Source of the DNA: Panax quinquefolius
Taxonomy: Eukaryota > Streptophyta > Magnoliopsida > Apiales > Araliaceae
Assembly (NCBI GenBank): GCA_020205615.1
Contig: CM035171.1
Location: 8,058,160 to 8,122,159 of the forward strand
Length of the DNA: 64,000 nt
Direction: 5' to 3'
Below, one piece after another: positions 1 to 11,992 of this stretch. The translations under genes and the position numbers were made by a program. Numbering within the stretch: position 1 is the first letter of the stretch; each line of letters starts with the position of its first letter. The notes beneath the pieces are model-generated. The model saw only the letters and a list, made by a program, of their open reading frames with translations, did no database searches and was not told the DNA's origin.

Positions 1-499
1 ATCCATTAAATATCGGGACCAAAAGCGGACGCTTCCCATCCAAATTCCAAATTATTACTAGCATTTAATGTACCTTGCCTGAACAAGTATGTGTAACCGT
101 CGATATAAAGGATAACTTTACCAAATTTGTGATTTTACATTCATTTGAAATTGACGCCCTCTAAACTTTCCGATCTTTCTCGGCAAATCGTCACAAATGG
201 CTTCCCACAACCACGAGCGAGTTCCCCATACTCGTAACACCAATCACGGTGGTTCCACGAAACCCCAATCCTCGTGGGGACTTGACACGAATCCCAAACG
301 AAAACTCAAAAAACCCCTCTGAATACTACGAGAGTGCGGAGGCGATTCTCGCGTGCCAACACTCCTTCTATCATAATCGAAATTTGAATTAAAGAGGTTC
401 GATCTCGGTTCCATATTAGGATACCCGTGCGATCGAGGTACCCGATGCGGTGAAAAAGATGTACTGAACTACTTTGAAGGATGGACGGTAGTCCGGTGA

Positions 500-2640
500 C
501 CTTCTTTGGAGAAGGGGTTCGTTTCCCCTACATATCTTTATAGTGACCCTACTTTGGGGTTTACGGGTGTGGGGTTTTCTGGCCGGTGCCAAACTCCTAC
601 ATTCACATTACGGCCTTCGTGGCCTTACATGCGTGAATTGGGCGTCGAGCCCTCCACGGACTTCTTCTTTCTTTGTCTGCAAAATAGTACAATCCGGGGA
701 GAAGGGGTTCAAGGCCCTCAACAAGCATTCTCCGAAGTGCGGAGAAAAATTCGATGAGGCGTTATTTGGTGAACACCCTTGAAGCAATAGGGGATGGCAC
801 GAGAAATGGTTCTTCGTCGAAAGGCCACGAGATTTCTTCTTTACCAATTGGCAACGGTGACGAAAAAGATATCTGGCGACTTGGAGCGTTTACGAAGAGC
901 GGGAAGTGGAAATGATGGAACTATTCGACAACTTCCGAATGAAGAGTGGAAATCTGGACTCCTCTCGAAGCGAAGCATGGTTATATGACCGTAAGTGTAA
1001 GTACCGACTTATTTCATATATATATTTTTTAAAATATTTTATGATATATAATTTTAACATAAAATTGTTTGATTTATGCGATTATCTTTGATCGGTAATG
1101 AGAGCTCTTAGAAATAAAGGAGTTCGAAGATTTTTAATGCAGGAAGTCTTTGGAAACAATTGAGGCTATACCAACCAAGAAAACTCTCCGAAGTCGAACC
1201 AACACGAAATTCATACGGATGAATTTCAAACGAGAAAAGCGAGTAGAAGAGTTCTTATGCGGAAGAGACCCTTCACCCTCGACGAAGAGGAGAGCTACCC
1301 GAAAACCCGAATCGACCCTCTTGTCACCCTCCCGAATCCACACCGTAAATAGAACCAACCCTAGAACCATTCCTCGACCCGAGGCGGTTTACTTGATCGT
1401 CTGATCGAAGAAATATACTTAGGATCAAAAATTAAAAACAAAAATAACCCTTTAACAGTCGAAGAGCTTAGGGTTCCTCGATCTTGGTCATCCCACCTTC
1501 GTGCCCCACAGAAATATAGATTGAAGAGGGCGGTGACCGGGGCGAAGGGATTCCGATCTTTATCTAGGAAGAGAAGCACTCTGATAGCCATCAGAGTTCC
1601 GCTTCCTTGACACCCAAAGGACCCACCCCAAACAAATCTCCCATAACCAAAACTATACATGCGGACCTACACCTCCCGAGCATTACTCTCTCCCCGAAAG
1701 ACCGAGACCCTCTCCCGACGACCCGATCCTTGGTCAAAGTTACCACATCTTAGAAATTTGTGGGATCACCAAACCACATGGCCCGGGTTTAACGCCTTGA
1801 CTTCCCTTTGACCTCTTGAGCTTTAGATTGGAACAGCGACCACCGGTTCGGTGATCATCTGGAAGAAAATCTTCTCGACGAGGGATGAGTTATTTAGCTA
1901 AGGTAAATAACAATCTCTTCTTCCTCTATATCTCTGTTTTTCTTTGAATATTTGGACATTTGACTTGAATATTTTGAAAATATCTTGAGAAAATCTTTGT
2001 CTTGAAGACGGCTACGTCAAGAGACACATAAATGGAGAAAGAGGAAGATTTCATGCGACAAGAGATAAATATGTTGAAATCGACCTTGGGCCGAGAAAAA
2101 GCCGATCGTGAAGATGCTTTTCATACCATCAACGGTCTTCAAACGAAATTAGATCGGGCTAAGATGGATTTGAAGACATCGATGACGAATTAAGGAGCCC
2201 ACGAGGACCGGGTTGGCTTGCGTCAAAGCCGACCAACAAACTCGATGACACGAATCTTTGGTTTGGTTGAAGAAAACTTACTCTGAAGGCAAAAATGAGG
2301 AGTTTTCTTGACCCAATCGAAACTTAGTCATCCTGACTTAGTGAGGTGAGGCGAAGGCTCAAGACGAAGCTTAAAAGCATAAGGCCAAGCGTCGCAAACT
2401 CGCCCGTAAAATAAAAGGATCTTGAGGAATGAAACCTGATACGGTGAAGAAGCTCCGGGAGCGATTCGAGGCGGACTACTGAGGACTTCAGACGAACTTC
2501 AATGTTGAGATCGTGAAGGTATACTCGGAGGGTATGAGGATTCTTAGAGGCGAGGAAAAAAAGAAAAGCTATCAATTTGCTTTCAATTTGGACCCGGCAT
2601 TACTTTCAACTCCAGATGATGAAGGCGGTGCTGAATATCT
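500..2640 (+). pseudogene. Decayed antisense ORF of the Tat-like retrotransposon
   Basis: This stretch runs opposite to gag-pol and reads as pieces of a protein in several frames: a piece with FFFVCKIV near 660-700, a basic piece at 794-988 (KATRFLLYQLATV), and a coiled-coil-like piece starting with ATG at 2032 (MEKEEDFMRQEINML, rich in E, K, L and R). A last piece, KVYSEGMRILRG, ends near 2640. The order, a globular N-terminal part then a charged coiled coil then a short acidic tail, resembles the putative transposon proteins encoded as additional antisense ORFs by plant Tat elements. Stops and frameshifts prevent a continuous product. The family assignment comes from recall of pattern, not from a search. 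Confidence 0.45.
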
Positions 2641-3040
2641 GTCGTGTTTTTTTTACATGCAATAATTTAACTACTTTAAGCTTTTTATGTTCATGTAATT
2701 AATTTATGATTGACTTGAATGAATGAGGCGTTTTATATTATTGATAAATCTTTAAGCTGTCTTGATTATGACTTACATTTTGATCGATTTCTTGTCGATA
2801 ATTTAGTATCGATAAAATTTGAACCCAACTAGTGAATTAGATATGGCATATAACGATTAACTTATGAAATGAAATGAATTAAATTTTACTGGACGGATTG
2901 ACTTAAGCGAATGAATGAATGAACTCAACACTTAAAACAAAATGAAGTAATGTATACTCATTCGATGCAGAAGAGTGAGATCGGTCGTGTGTGAGGTAAA
3001 TTTGGGCGACAAATATATAAGGACCAAGATATAAGGATCG

Positions 3041-3600
3041 ATAGTGACCATTGACTTACCACCACGATAAGATCGATATAGGATCAAAAGGACCTTGGGC
3101 TACCATCGAATGGCCCAGCCGAGTCCTACCATACCTCCTTACACCATAGTGACCATCGGACAAATAGGACCCGGTGACCAATAGTGACCATTGACTTACC
3201 ACCCGGATAAGATCGATATAGGATCAAAAGGACACAGGGCTACCATCGAATGGCCATGGCGAGTCCTACCATACCTCCTTACACCATAGTGACCATCGGA
3301 CAAATAGGACCCGATGACGATAGTGACCATTGACTTACCACCCGGATAAGATCGATATAGGATCAAAAGGACACAGGGGCTACCATCGAATAACCCGGTG
3401 AGTCCTACCATACCTCCTTACACCATAGTGACCATCGGACCAAATAGGACCCGATGACTATAGTGACCATTGACTTACCACCACGGATAAGATCAATATA
3501 GGATCAAAAGGACACAGGGCTACCATCGAATGGCCCGGCCGGTGAGTCCTACCATACCTCCTTACACCATAGTGACCATCGGACAAAATAGGACCATGAC
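3041..3600. repeat. Four-copy ~140-bp tandem repeat between integrase and the antisense ORF
   Basis: The phrase atagtgaccattgacttacc starts at 3041, 3181, 3320 and 3460, giving a period of 139-140 bp. Each unit also contains gatcgatataggatcaaaag and ends with a segment around ccatagtgaccatcgg. Copies differ by small indels and substitutions. The array lies directly downstream of the integrase in element orientation. Tat-type elements are known to carry such arrays near the 3' untranslated region, and these can seed satellites. Confidence 0.9.
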
Positions 3601-3668
3601 TATTAATGGAAAAGTGACCTTTTATTAATAACAAACAATCGTGTCATGGACTTAGGTGAAAGCCCGAC

Positions 3669-4960
3669 TTAATATTTATTGAAAGTATTTAGAAGCACCT
3701 TGACGTGCCAAGTATTCTTAATCTCGGAACCATCGAGTGCCTTTAGCAAATAAGTACACAGGCTTTGGTACTTGATCACCTCATATGGCCCTTCCCATTT
3801 CGGCGTTAGCTTTCCATGTTTTGAGGCGTAGAAGCTTGACTTCTCTAAAACGAAGTCTCCCACTTGAATCTCTGAAGTTTGACTCCTTTGTTATAATGCT
3901 TGGCCACCCTTCGTTGATAAGCGACCCGATTTGATTAAAGCTTCCTCTCGACTTAAATAGCGAGTCGAGTTAACTTTCGGTCCTTCGTCGTTGTAAATTT
4001 CTTTAAATTTAGTTACGAAGACTTGGAGATCCGATTTCGGCCGGGACTAAGGCATCGATTACCATAGGCCAATCCGGGAAGGCGAATCCCGTAGTAGTCC
4101 TTGGTGTAGTTCGGTATGCCCACAACCGCTTCGCAATGATTCTTACGGCCATCTTCCTTTAGCTTCATCCAATCTACGCTTGATTAGTTTAACGGCGTCT
4201 GTTGGTCACCGACTTGTCCATTAGATTGTGGATGAGCCACGAAGTCTTCTTGTCTTTGAATCCCCAAATCATTCAAAAATTCTTCAAATTTTGAACCACG
4301 AACCGACGTCCAGTTTGTCCGATATCAATACCTTAGGGATCCGAAGCGAAACACCACACGACTCCTTTATAAACTTTAGACACTCATGTTCCGTTATCGT
4401 ATCAGTGGTTTTGCCTTTACCCAACGAGTCGTATAATCAATAACAACTATATATGAAAGCTAACGACCTTTAGCTTTAGTAGTAGCGGTCCCCAATATAT
4501 CCACCCCAGACGGTGAAGGGTATAGGAGATAAAATCGAGTATAACTCTTCCGGTGGTGATGTATGAACCGGACTATTGAGTGACATTTTTCGCGTTTCTT
4601 GACATACTCTGTAGCTTCTTTGAAAATTGTAGGCCATAGTATCCTTGTCGAAGTACTTTATGAGCGAAAGACTTGGCGACCCGTATGATCACCAAAATGC
4701 CTTCATGAACCTCCCCAAGAGCGTACTCGGCAGGACGGAACCAAACATTTCAACGATGGTGAGGAAAATGCCAATCGATAGAGATCCCCATCAATAAGAC
4801 TAAAATTGGTACTCTTGTATTTAATCTTCTTTGCCGACATTTGATCCAGAAGGAAGGGCGCCATCGCGAATACTCGATGTATGGGGTCATCCAACGATTC
4901 GTTAGATTCGATACACATCATTGCTTCGTCTTTGAACACTTGTTTCTTTGCAAAATTTCC
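3669..4960 (-). pseudogene. Retrotransposon integrase, degenerate
   Basis: Two readable pieces remain. At 4939-4703 is the integrase N-terminal region, including SLIDGDLYRLAFSSPSLKCL, the pattern that precedes the HHCC zinc domain in gypsy integrases. At 3863-3669 is the C-terminal end with PKWEGPYEVIKY and WHVKVLLNTFNKY, typical of the last ~60 residues of plant gypsy polyproteins. The catalytic core between them is scattered over frames with stops. The last piece ends 69 bp before the tandem array. Confidence 0.75.
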
Positions 4961-5306
4961 AAATATCTGCGTCCGTGAAAAACATACGCATCATAGTGGC
5001 GGCTTTGACAATGCATCGGCGGTTGAATTGTCATTCGCTCTATACTCTGAAACTTCATCTGAAGCGAAAAATTGAAGTTGGTCTCTTAATTAGCGGATAT
5101 TTGATCATTCGGGTTCCACGAGCTTCGTAATCTCCCGATAATTGTTTAACGACCAACCGAGAATCACTATAGATAATCAATTGTTGGACTTGAGACTCTT
5201 TGCCCGATCGGACACTTTTGCTGCAACACCGTTCTCGACTTCATTTGTTCGTTGCTTTGAACCCGAATCGATGGCTTTCTTTGGACTTTAAATCCTTACG
5301 GACTTA

Positions 5307-6560
5307 TTAAAATAATTCTGCTCCACTAACGATCGTCGTAGAGATCCATCTGCATCTGACGTCCACGCCTTGACCTTCTTTGAAGAAACGGCCTTTGCTT
5401 TCGTCGGAAGATTGACTTAGGTAACTCGCATCTGCTTGGTGAGCAGGCATTCTACCATAAAATCGGCCGGGCTTGGCCTTTGATGGCGATTCGGGGATGA
5501 TACTCGATAAAAATTGGGATAACTCCATAGTCCACGCCTTTAGTTTGAATGCTGAGAGACCTCTGGCTTGCCCATCACCTTCTTGATGGTGATCCGTGTA
5601 GGCGACCGAAGTCGACCTTGAAAATCTTGCCAAAGCTTTCTCTTGGCAATTATTAAAGCGAAAGGCAAATTTCTCGATGTTTGGATACTGGTTTGACATC
5701 TCGTGGGGCGTGGGTGACATAATAAACCGGATCTTTGCTTCCCAATCGATCTCCAGAATCAACACTTGCTCCAAGCTGCTAAGGAACTTGCCGCAAGTAC
5801 AAATATAAAGTCTCTGTTGGGGCGGGCTTTACCAATAAAGGAGAAAGACGAATCGTCTTTATACCTTGGAAAGCGTCTTCACACTCCAAAGTCCACTGGA
5901 ACATCTTCGCATTCTTGGTCCCTTGATGTGTCGAAGAAAGGAAGGCATCTCTCCATGATTTGGCGTGAAACCTCCTCAAAGCCATGATCCTACGGTCGAA
6001 TGGCTGAGCGTCCTTGAATGGTGAGGAGTCTTCATGTCGAGATGGCTGGATCTTCTCGGATTTGGCCTCGATGCCCTACGGTGACCGGATAACCCGAAAC
6101 TTTCCGGCACCAAGTAGAAAGTACATTTAATTGGGTTAAGTCTCGATTGACGATAACGAATAGTTTGAAAGCACTCCTCGAATCGTCCAAATGCTTACGA
6201 ATTTGCATACTCTTCACGATCATGTCATCTACATAAACCTCCATGTTCCTCCCCAGTACTTTTGCTCGAAGATGAAGTTCATCATCCTTTGGTAGGTAGC
6301 TCCGGCGATAATGAGGCCAAAAGTCATTTTTTGTATCATACACCGAGCGGTGTGTAATGAAACAATTGTCTTTGGAATGTCTTCTTTGCACATGGATATT
6401 TGATGATAACTTTGAAAAAGCATCCATAAAACTTAGTAATCGTACCCAAAGTGGCATCGATGAAATTTGATCGATATGGGGTAGAGGATAAAAGTCCTTG
6501 AATGAAGCTTTGTTGAGGTCGGTGTAGTCGATCTGAACCCGCCACTTTCCATTATGTACG
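5307..6560 (-). pseudogene. Retrotransposon reverse transcriptase and RNase H, degenerate
   Basis: The RT catalytic motif is readable as MEVYVDDMIVKSM near 6220-6245. It is preceded by a fragment with FMDAFSKLSSNIHV, corresponding to the FLDAFSGYHQI region, and followed by RKHLDDSRSAFKLF. The RNase H part (5774-5307) contains KAWTMELSQFLSSIIPES, the segment after the second connection motif in Tat/Athila-type elements. Several frame changes and stops separate these blocks, so no functional enzyme is encoded. It lies between the protease and integrase remnants, as expected for Ty3/gypsy. Confidence 0.75.
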
Positions 6561-7329
6561 CACCAACACTACATTTTCTATCCATTACGGGTAATCAATC
6601 TAGTATATGAAATCGGTGACTAGCAATTTATGACCTCTTCATCGATGATCTTCTTACGGCGCTCTGGAGCAAATATCCGCTCTTCTTGACGAGGCGGCTT
6701 CTTGAAGGATCTATCTCGGTTTATGCTCGGCAACCTTTGGTAACTCGAGGCATGTCTTGTGGCTCCCATGCAAAAATATCAACATAACATCGTAAGAGTT
6801 CCATAAGATTTGTCAGAAGAGGTTACGGTAGACTGAACCAATCCTCACTTTATCTTGTCCGGCTTCCAGGCGACCAACTCAATCTCCTCCGTCCCTCCGT
6901 GAAGGATTACGAGGTTACGAGCTTGCTCTCGGTGAAGGGTTCGATCTCAATTGCCATCGTCTTTTTACGTTTACTAACTCCCATTCCGGATGAAATAACA
7001 ACATTAGATAACATCAGGGCAGTCTCTAAATCACCCATCACCTCTCTACTCCATGCTGGCTGTGGGAAATTTGATTTTGAAATGTGGGATGGAAGTCACA
7101 ACTTGAAGAAATTTGTCAACGTAGGTCTTCCCGAATGGCGTTGTGGTAGAATCCACATGCATACACATAAAATTACTGAGTTATCTCTACTGCTTTGGGC
7201 CGTCTTAGAAGATAGCAGGGAGTTCAATAGTGCTGCCACTTTGACCGGTCGTTCTTAGAAACCATATAGAGGAGCCTCTGTCCGACCTCCATTTTGTGCC
7301 CATCGAGATGCATCCTCACGAAAAGCATG

Positions 7330-8908
7330 GGCATAAAGAATGTCCACCAAAGATCCATTATCTATCATCATGCGTTTCACATCCATCGAGCTACTTGCCT
7401 GCTGTGATCACCAATGCCCCTTTCGTGGGTTCGATGGGCTCAGAAGGATAATCCGCATCCGTAAATGATATAACGGTTCTGGAAAAGGCTGTCGATCTTG
7501 AGGTAGCATCATCATCGACGACATGGCCAAGAATCAAGATAAGACCTCCTCTTCTTCCTACTAACTTCCCAGCAGACCCACCGGTTATTACATCAACGAC
7601 TTGCCTTGGCGGTGGTATGGGAGCATTTTGAATGGATGGTACTTGAGCCGTTTGAGCAGTGCGATTGATAACCTCTTGACCTGGCGGTCCTTCTCCGACC
7701 ACATATTGAATCGACAAGCCGCTTTTAATCTTGCTCTCCACAAAATCCTTTAGATTACAACACTTTCATTAGTGTATGACCCGGCGACTTGATGATAACC
7801 ACGATGTTTGCGAGGGTTGCTTGTGTCCGTTTCTGTAATTATCACGAGGTGGCTCAAAGAAAGGTGGTTTACGATCGATCCAAAATTATCGACCTTTCAG
7901 TATTCAATTGGGTGTAGACCTTATTAACCTTCGGAGTAGAAAGCAGTGTCTGACTTTTTGCCTTGTCGCCACGAGAGTTCTTGTCTTTCTTGAACTACAT
8001 ACGCCCCTTGGTTGTACCCTCCACTCTTCTCGATCGACATCGGTCTTGGGAACCTCCACCTCCTTTGGTAGCTCAAAGAAGGATTCTTCGACTATTCATA
8101 GCCTCTTACTGAACAATATAGCCCTCTTGCGCCGTCGAAAACTTCTGCTGAGGCTTTTGGATGGTGAAACATTAACTTCTTTACCAATTTCTCCGATTTA
8201 ACGGTCTAGCCCATTCTGGAACAAACCAACGACTTGGAGATCATTAAGATCGGATACTGACCAAGCCAATCTTCTCTAAACCTCTTTACATATTGGCTAA
8301 AGATTCATTGGTGAACTATTGGGACTGTCTTTAAAAGCTGTAGGCTTTCCCTTCTTCGGATTGCTTCAAAAACGTCGTGGAACTTATCACAAAGTTCGGT
8401 CCACGAGAAATCGAATCCGATGGTAAAGTCCCCATCCACCGTCTTGCGTCTTTTCTCAAAGTCGTGACAAAAGTGTGACACTTGGCGACATCGGTGAAGT
8501 CATAGTAATCCATTAAGCCGGTTGAAACGCTTTGTTATGGTCATAAGGATCTCCGGACCCATCATAGCTTTCCATACTGAGGCAACTTTTTGGTAATATC
8601 GCCTTCTCGCCGAGAATATCGGAGGAAAAAGGGACACCTTCTTTCCGGAGTGTCCTTCACTGTTGGACCTCGGCCAATTTGTTTTGGAGTTCTTTCAACT
8701 CCACTTACGGAAAATCAACACCTTGGGTTGTGATGAGATTTCCTTCTCTGGCGACGTTAGGCCTTGGAATGGATCGACCTTTCCTGCCGATCCCACTTGC
8801 CGCTGCGGGACTTCTTGATTTACTAGGGCGTCTGATCTCATCCTCATGATGAGAACGGTTGTGTCGGTACTCTCTCCCTTGGGTTTTACGCACAATTTCT
8901 CTCGACAC
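7330..8908 (-). pseudogene. Retrotransposon gag and aspartic protease, degenerate
   Basis: Gag fragments lie at 8908-7750, including a retrotransposon-gag-like piece at 8513-8331 (CHTFVTTLRKDARRWMGTLP). A following 116-codon piece (7741-7391) has the gag-protease linker with VVDVITGG and ISFTDADYP, typical of plant Tat/Athila polyproteins. Just downstream, near 7370-7330, IDNGSLVDILY is the aspartic protease active-site region (DNGS in place of DTG/DSG). Stops and frame changes break the region. Confidence 0.7.
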
Positions 8909-9541
8909 CTTTTTCGTCTTTCATCGTCGCGATGAATTGATCCAACGATTGTCGATGCCTTCTTGAGGCCAAAGCGTTCTGCTCCTCGATCTTCTCTCTA
9001 CTGCGAGAATGATCCACGGACACATACGCGAATGTTCGGCTCCTTACCCTTCCGAGCGGGGTATCTCCTTATACTACTCCGTCTTTGGAATGAATATGGC
9101 TAGATGCTTCGTCCCTCGACTCATTCACCCGAAGCATCTGTTAGGCTATATCTTCCCTTTGTTTTAACAGAACCTCAAAGCCTTATCTGCTTCGTCCGCC
9201 GTCCTCATGACTTGGTAGCTCTGTCTTCTTGACCACTTGGCGATGAGTCACGGTCGAACCTTCTACCTTCCGTTCGATCGGGATCACGCCCACTATCGGC
9301 GTTGAAAACCAACTTCCGTCTGGCTCCACCATGGATCTTGGACGAAGTTCTCTGAGTTAATGCTTAGAAGCCGTGCTTCGTGAGTACTTTTAGAAGGACC
9401 AGACGGTCCTTTCTTTGAAATCTGGCGGTGATGAACTAACGACCATCGCTTTGCCGCCGGTGTACCATCTCTCTCTTCATCATCTTAGAAATAAGTTAAA
9501 CAATTGTGATTGAAAAAAAAGGCCCCTCCTTCAGCGCCCGA

Positions 9542-10130
9542 TGTTAACGTCGAGATCTTCTGCCACGTCCCGATCACGTAAAGCGTCACGATCCTGCCGC
9601 GTAAACACGATAAACACCAAAAGCTTGACGGCGGTTCCGTCGGGGGATAGCTCAGGCGTGAGAGTCAGTAAATGTGTTCACAAGGTTTCTTGAAATGAAG
9701 TCTATATTACCTAGTGTATTAAGAGAGAGATAATAATAAATCTCTATGTCTATGTGAATATGAATGAAGAAGTGTATGAGAACGTACCTCTTTGTGAAGA
9801 CTTCCTTGCTAAGTTATACTCCCTTTGCCTGTATTACTGTGCCACCCACTACTACCTGACACACCCTCTTTAATCTGATGGATTATGCCTACTGCATGTA
9901 GTTTATCCACTGCTTTTTGGTCCTTTATTTACTCTGGCCGTGGGTTATGATCCCATCCACATTAATGCGTGGCGGTTTCTCTAATCGGCCGTCAAATGCT
10001 TTTTCATCATTCTTGGTCAAAATGATAGATATTAAAATGTCGAAAGGATCGACCCTTTGGATCGATCCGGTCTTATAAGTTAAAAAGAAAATAATAAGAT
10101 AAGCTGAAACCAAAGACTTCCATGGTTTTT
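9542..10130 (-). repeat. Probable 5' LTR of the gypsy element
   Basis: Upstream of gag on the minus strand, non-coding sequence begins at 9542 with TGTTAAC on the plus strand, so the LTR would end in TAACA on the element strand. The next element bases (tcgggcgctgaagg) sit where a primer-binding site is expected, though they match no tRNA perfectly. The upper boundary is not seen; 10130 is an estimate, because dirigent 3' flanking sequence starts soon after. No second LTR copy is in the window for comparison. Confidence 0.35.
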
Positions 10131-10437
10131 ATTAATAAAGGCTCGATAGATTAATTAAAGAATAAAGCGAATTCACCCTACCTAACGATGAAAAAAATAT
10201 CAATGGCAACATAATCCAAAAGAAACATATGCTGATCAAGCATTATTATATTACAAACAGATCACATATGATAGTATAATTTTTTAATGCAGCCATCTGG
10301 ATTTTATCACGGTAACATTAACATACTAACATTACTACAGTGGTGGATAACAGAGTAGCTAGGCTAGGGCCTAGGCAAGTGACATGTCCAAATAAACAGT
10401 CTGGAACGTACGTAGCATAACGTCGTGCCTCACATTG

Positions 10438-10476
10438 TCACCTTGTATTCCCTTCCCTGTTTGTGAACACAATTGG
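10438..10476 (-). pseudogene. Short dirigent-like remnant
   Basis: Read on the minus strand, this reads PIVFTNREGNTR followed by a stop. It resembles SIVFTNKEYNGS in the dirigent gene starting 130 bp away, and the nucleotides tttgtgaacacaattg are shared between 10460-10475 and 10799-10815. It looks like a scrap of a second dirigent copy, or a small local duplication. Confidence 0.4.
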
Positions 10477-10606
10477 TATTATTAAAATACATTATCCTAA
10501 AACATTAGCAGACAGGAGGATGGTCAGCAGAATCTTTTAGACTTTTATTTCACGTTGCAACATCAACTTTTAATATAATAGGAGTAATAATACCACTACC
10601 GACTAA

Positions 10607-11172
10607 TTAACAATAGTATTCCACAGTAACATTACAACGGGAATCAACATGGGACTTTCCGACACGAAAGGCCTCAAAGGTAGCATAACCCCTCGCAAAC
10701 CGGAATTTCCCGGTGCCGCCGACCACCGCCACTTCTCGCGGATTTTCAAACTGATGATCAGCCCCTTGAAGCTGCAGGGTGCTGCCATTATACTCCTTAT
10801 TTGTGAACACAATTGATAACAACAGGGTTAGGCTAGACCCATCCTTTGCCGTGGTCACCATAATGCCTTGCCCCCTTCCAATTTGGGCCGAACTCTTATC
10901 CAGCCCTTCCGTCATTGAGGCGTCCGTGGAAAATGCAGTTCCAAAGTTTCCAAACCCCCAGGACTGGCCCGGGATTCCGGCTATTGCAACGGCTGTGGCC
11001 TTGGGACCGGACGGCCTGTTTTGGAAATAGACGGTCAATTTGGTTTGTGCAAGGCCGTGAGCATGGTTGGATTGTGAAGGTAAAATAAAGATTGCTAGAA
11101 GAAGAAGAGATAGAAATAGGGGTAGTTAGGTGTTAGAAAGTAGATAATTTGTTTTCAGGTAGAGAGGGCCAT
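10607..11172 (-). pseudogene. Dirigent-domain protein with a damaged start
   Basis: Dirigent proteins are secreted and guide stereoselective coupling of phenoxy radicals (lignans, lignin-related). The open frame runs from 11125 to the stop at 10607 and contains a complete dirigent domain: LTVYFQN at the first strand, SAQIGRGQG (family VGRAQG), SIVFTNKEYNGSTLQLQG, VVGGTGKFRFARGYA, and the terminal VEYYC. It is preceded by a hydrophobic LFLSLLLLAIFILPS stretch that looks like a signal peptide. However, TAA at 11126-11128 closes this frame before any ATG. The likely original ATG at 11170-11172 (MALST) is in a different frame and hits TGA at once. A small indel in the first ~45 bp would explain this. 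A TATA box lies ~100 bp upstream. It could still be a real gene if the assembly has an error here. Confidence 0.8.
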
Positions 11173-11273
11173 TGAAAGTTTGGTGAAATAGTACAACTTA
11201 ACTGAAGGGGATGGGGATGCGATGATCCTAATTCGTGGGTTGGGGTGTGTGATATATGGATAAATGTGACTGC

Positions 11274-11281
11274 TATTTATA
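11274..11281 (-). promoter_or_regulatory. TATA box of the dirigent gene
   Basis: The minus strand reads TATAAATA, about 100 bp upstream of the presumed ancestral dirigent ATG at 11172, a usual plant spacing for a ~70-bp leader. Confidence 0.6.
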
Positions 11282-11410
11282 AAATCAAAATAGACACATG
11301 CAGAAATGAGTATTGTCACCATGGTGGGCCCATAAATCTTACAGGATCAAATGGGGGCTTAAAACTCTAATAATTAAATGAAATGAATATTAGGGAGCTC
11401 ATCATCTTTG

Positions 11411-11414
<4 letters not shown>

Positions 11415-11471
<57 letters not shown>
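11415..11471. repeat. (AT)n microsatellite
   Basis: About 28 AT repeats upstream of the dirigent gene promoter. Confidence 0.95.
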
Positions 11472-11475
<4 letters not shown>

Positions 11476-11954
11476 GTTGCCCTAGTGGACAACATCATAC
11501 AAGTTTCTAAAATATAAAAGCTTCAAATAACTAAATCTCTTAGCTCAACTACTACTCCATTTAATAATATAATGTCCCATCTTATAAATTAATTATTATA
11601 AATGTTACTATTTTTTAAAAAAAGTTAATTTTGTAAATTGGTAGTGAATGAGAACTGAAATAAAATAGCATATTTAATTTTGTCCCCAATTAATGAAGGC
11701 TGAATATCTTCTAGCAAAGAAGATTAATCTTAATTCCTCATGCACGTGCACGTGCACCGTCACTTCTCTAATTCTCAAAGTGATGAAGCCTGCACATGCA
11801 CGTTTTCTCCTCGACTTAGTTCACAAAAATGCATTGGCGTGAGTTCGACTTTCAGTGATAGGCACAAACAGTGGCGAGGCCTAATTGCAGCTGGCCGAGG
11901 CCATTGGGCCGGTTGTGATCTTCACGGTTTCTTTAAGCTCTCCAACTTTGAATT

Positions 11955-11959
<5 letters not shown>

Positions 11960-11985
<26 letters not shown>
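11960..11985. repeat. (GT)n microsatellite
   Basis: About 13 GT repeats followed by a short TATATA run. Confidence 0.95.

Positions 11986-11992
<7 letters not shown>

Larger units (their letters stand above)
1..10130 (-). mobile_element. Degenerate Ty3/gypsy LTR retrotransposon, Tat-like, left end outside the window
   Basis: Minus-strand fragments occur in the order gag (about 8.9-7.75 kb), protease (about 7.35 kb), reverse transcriptase and RNase H (6.55-5.3 kb) and integrase (4.95-3.67 kb), which is the Ty3/gypsy order. All domains are split by stops and frameshifts, so the copy is not autonomous. Beyond the integrase come a ~140-bp tandem array and then a decayed open region on the opposite strand. 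An extra, often antisense, ORF between integrase and 3' LTR is a known trait of Tat-lineage elements. The 5' LTR probably begins at 9542 with TGTTA; the 3' LTR was not found and is probably left of base 1. The lineage call is inference; the gypsy call is firm. Confidence 0.85.

Noticed and set aside
1..500. 3' LTR of the gypsy element
   Set aside because: No similarity to 9542-10130 could be seen by eye, so the 3' LTR is assumed to lie outside.
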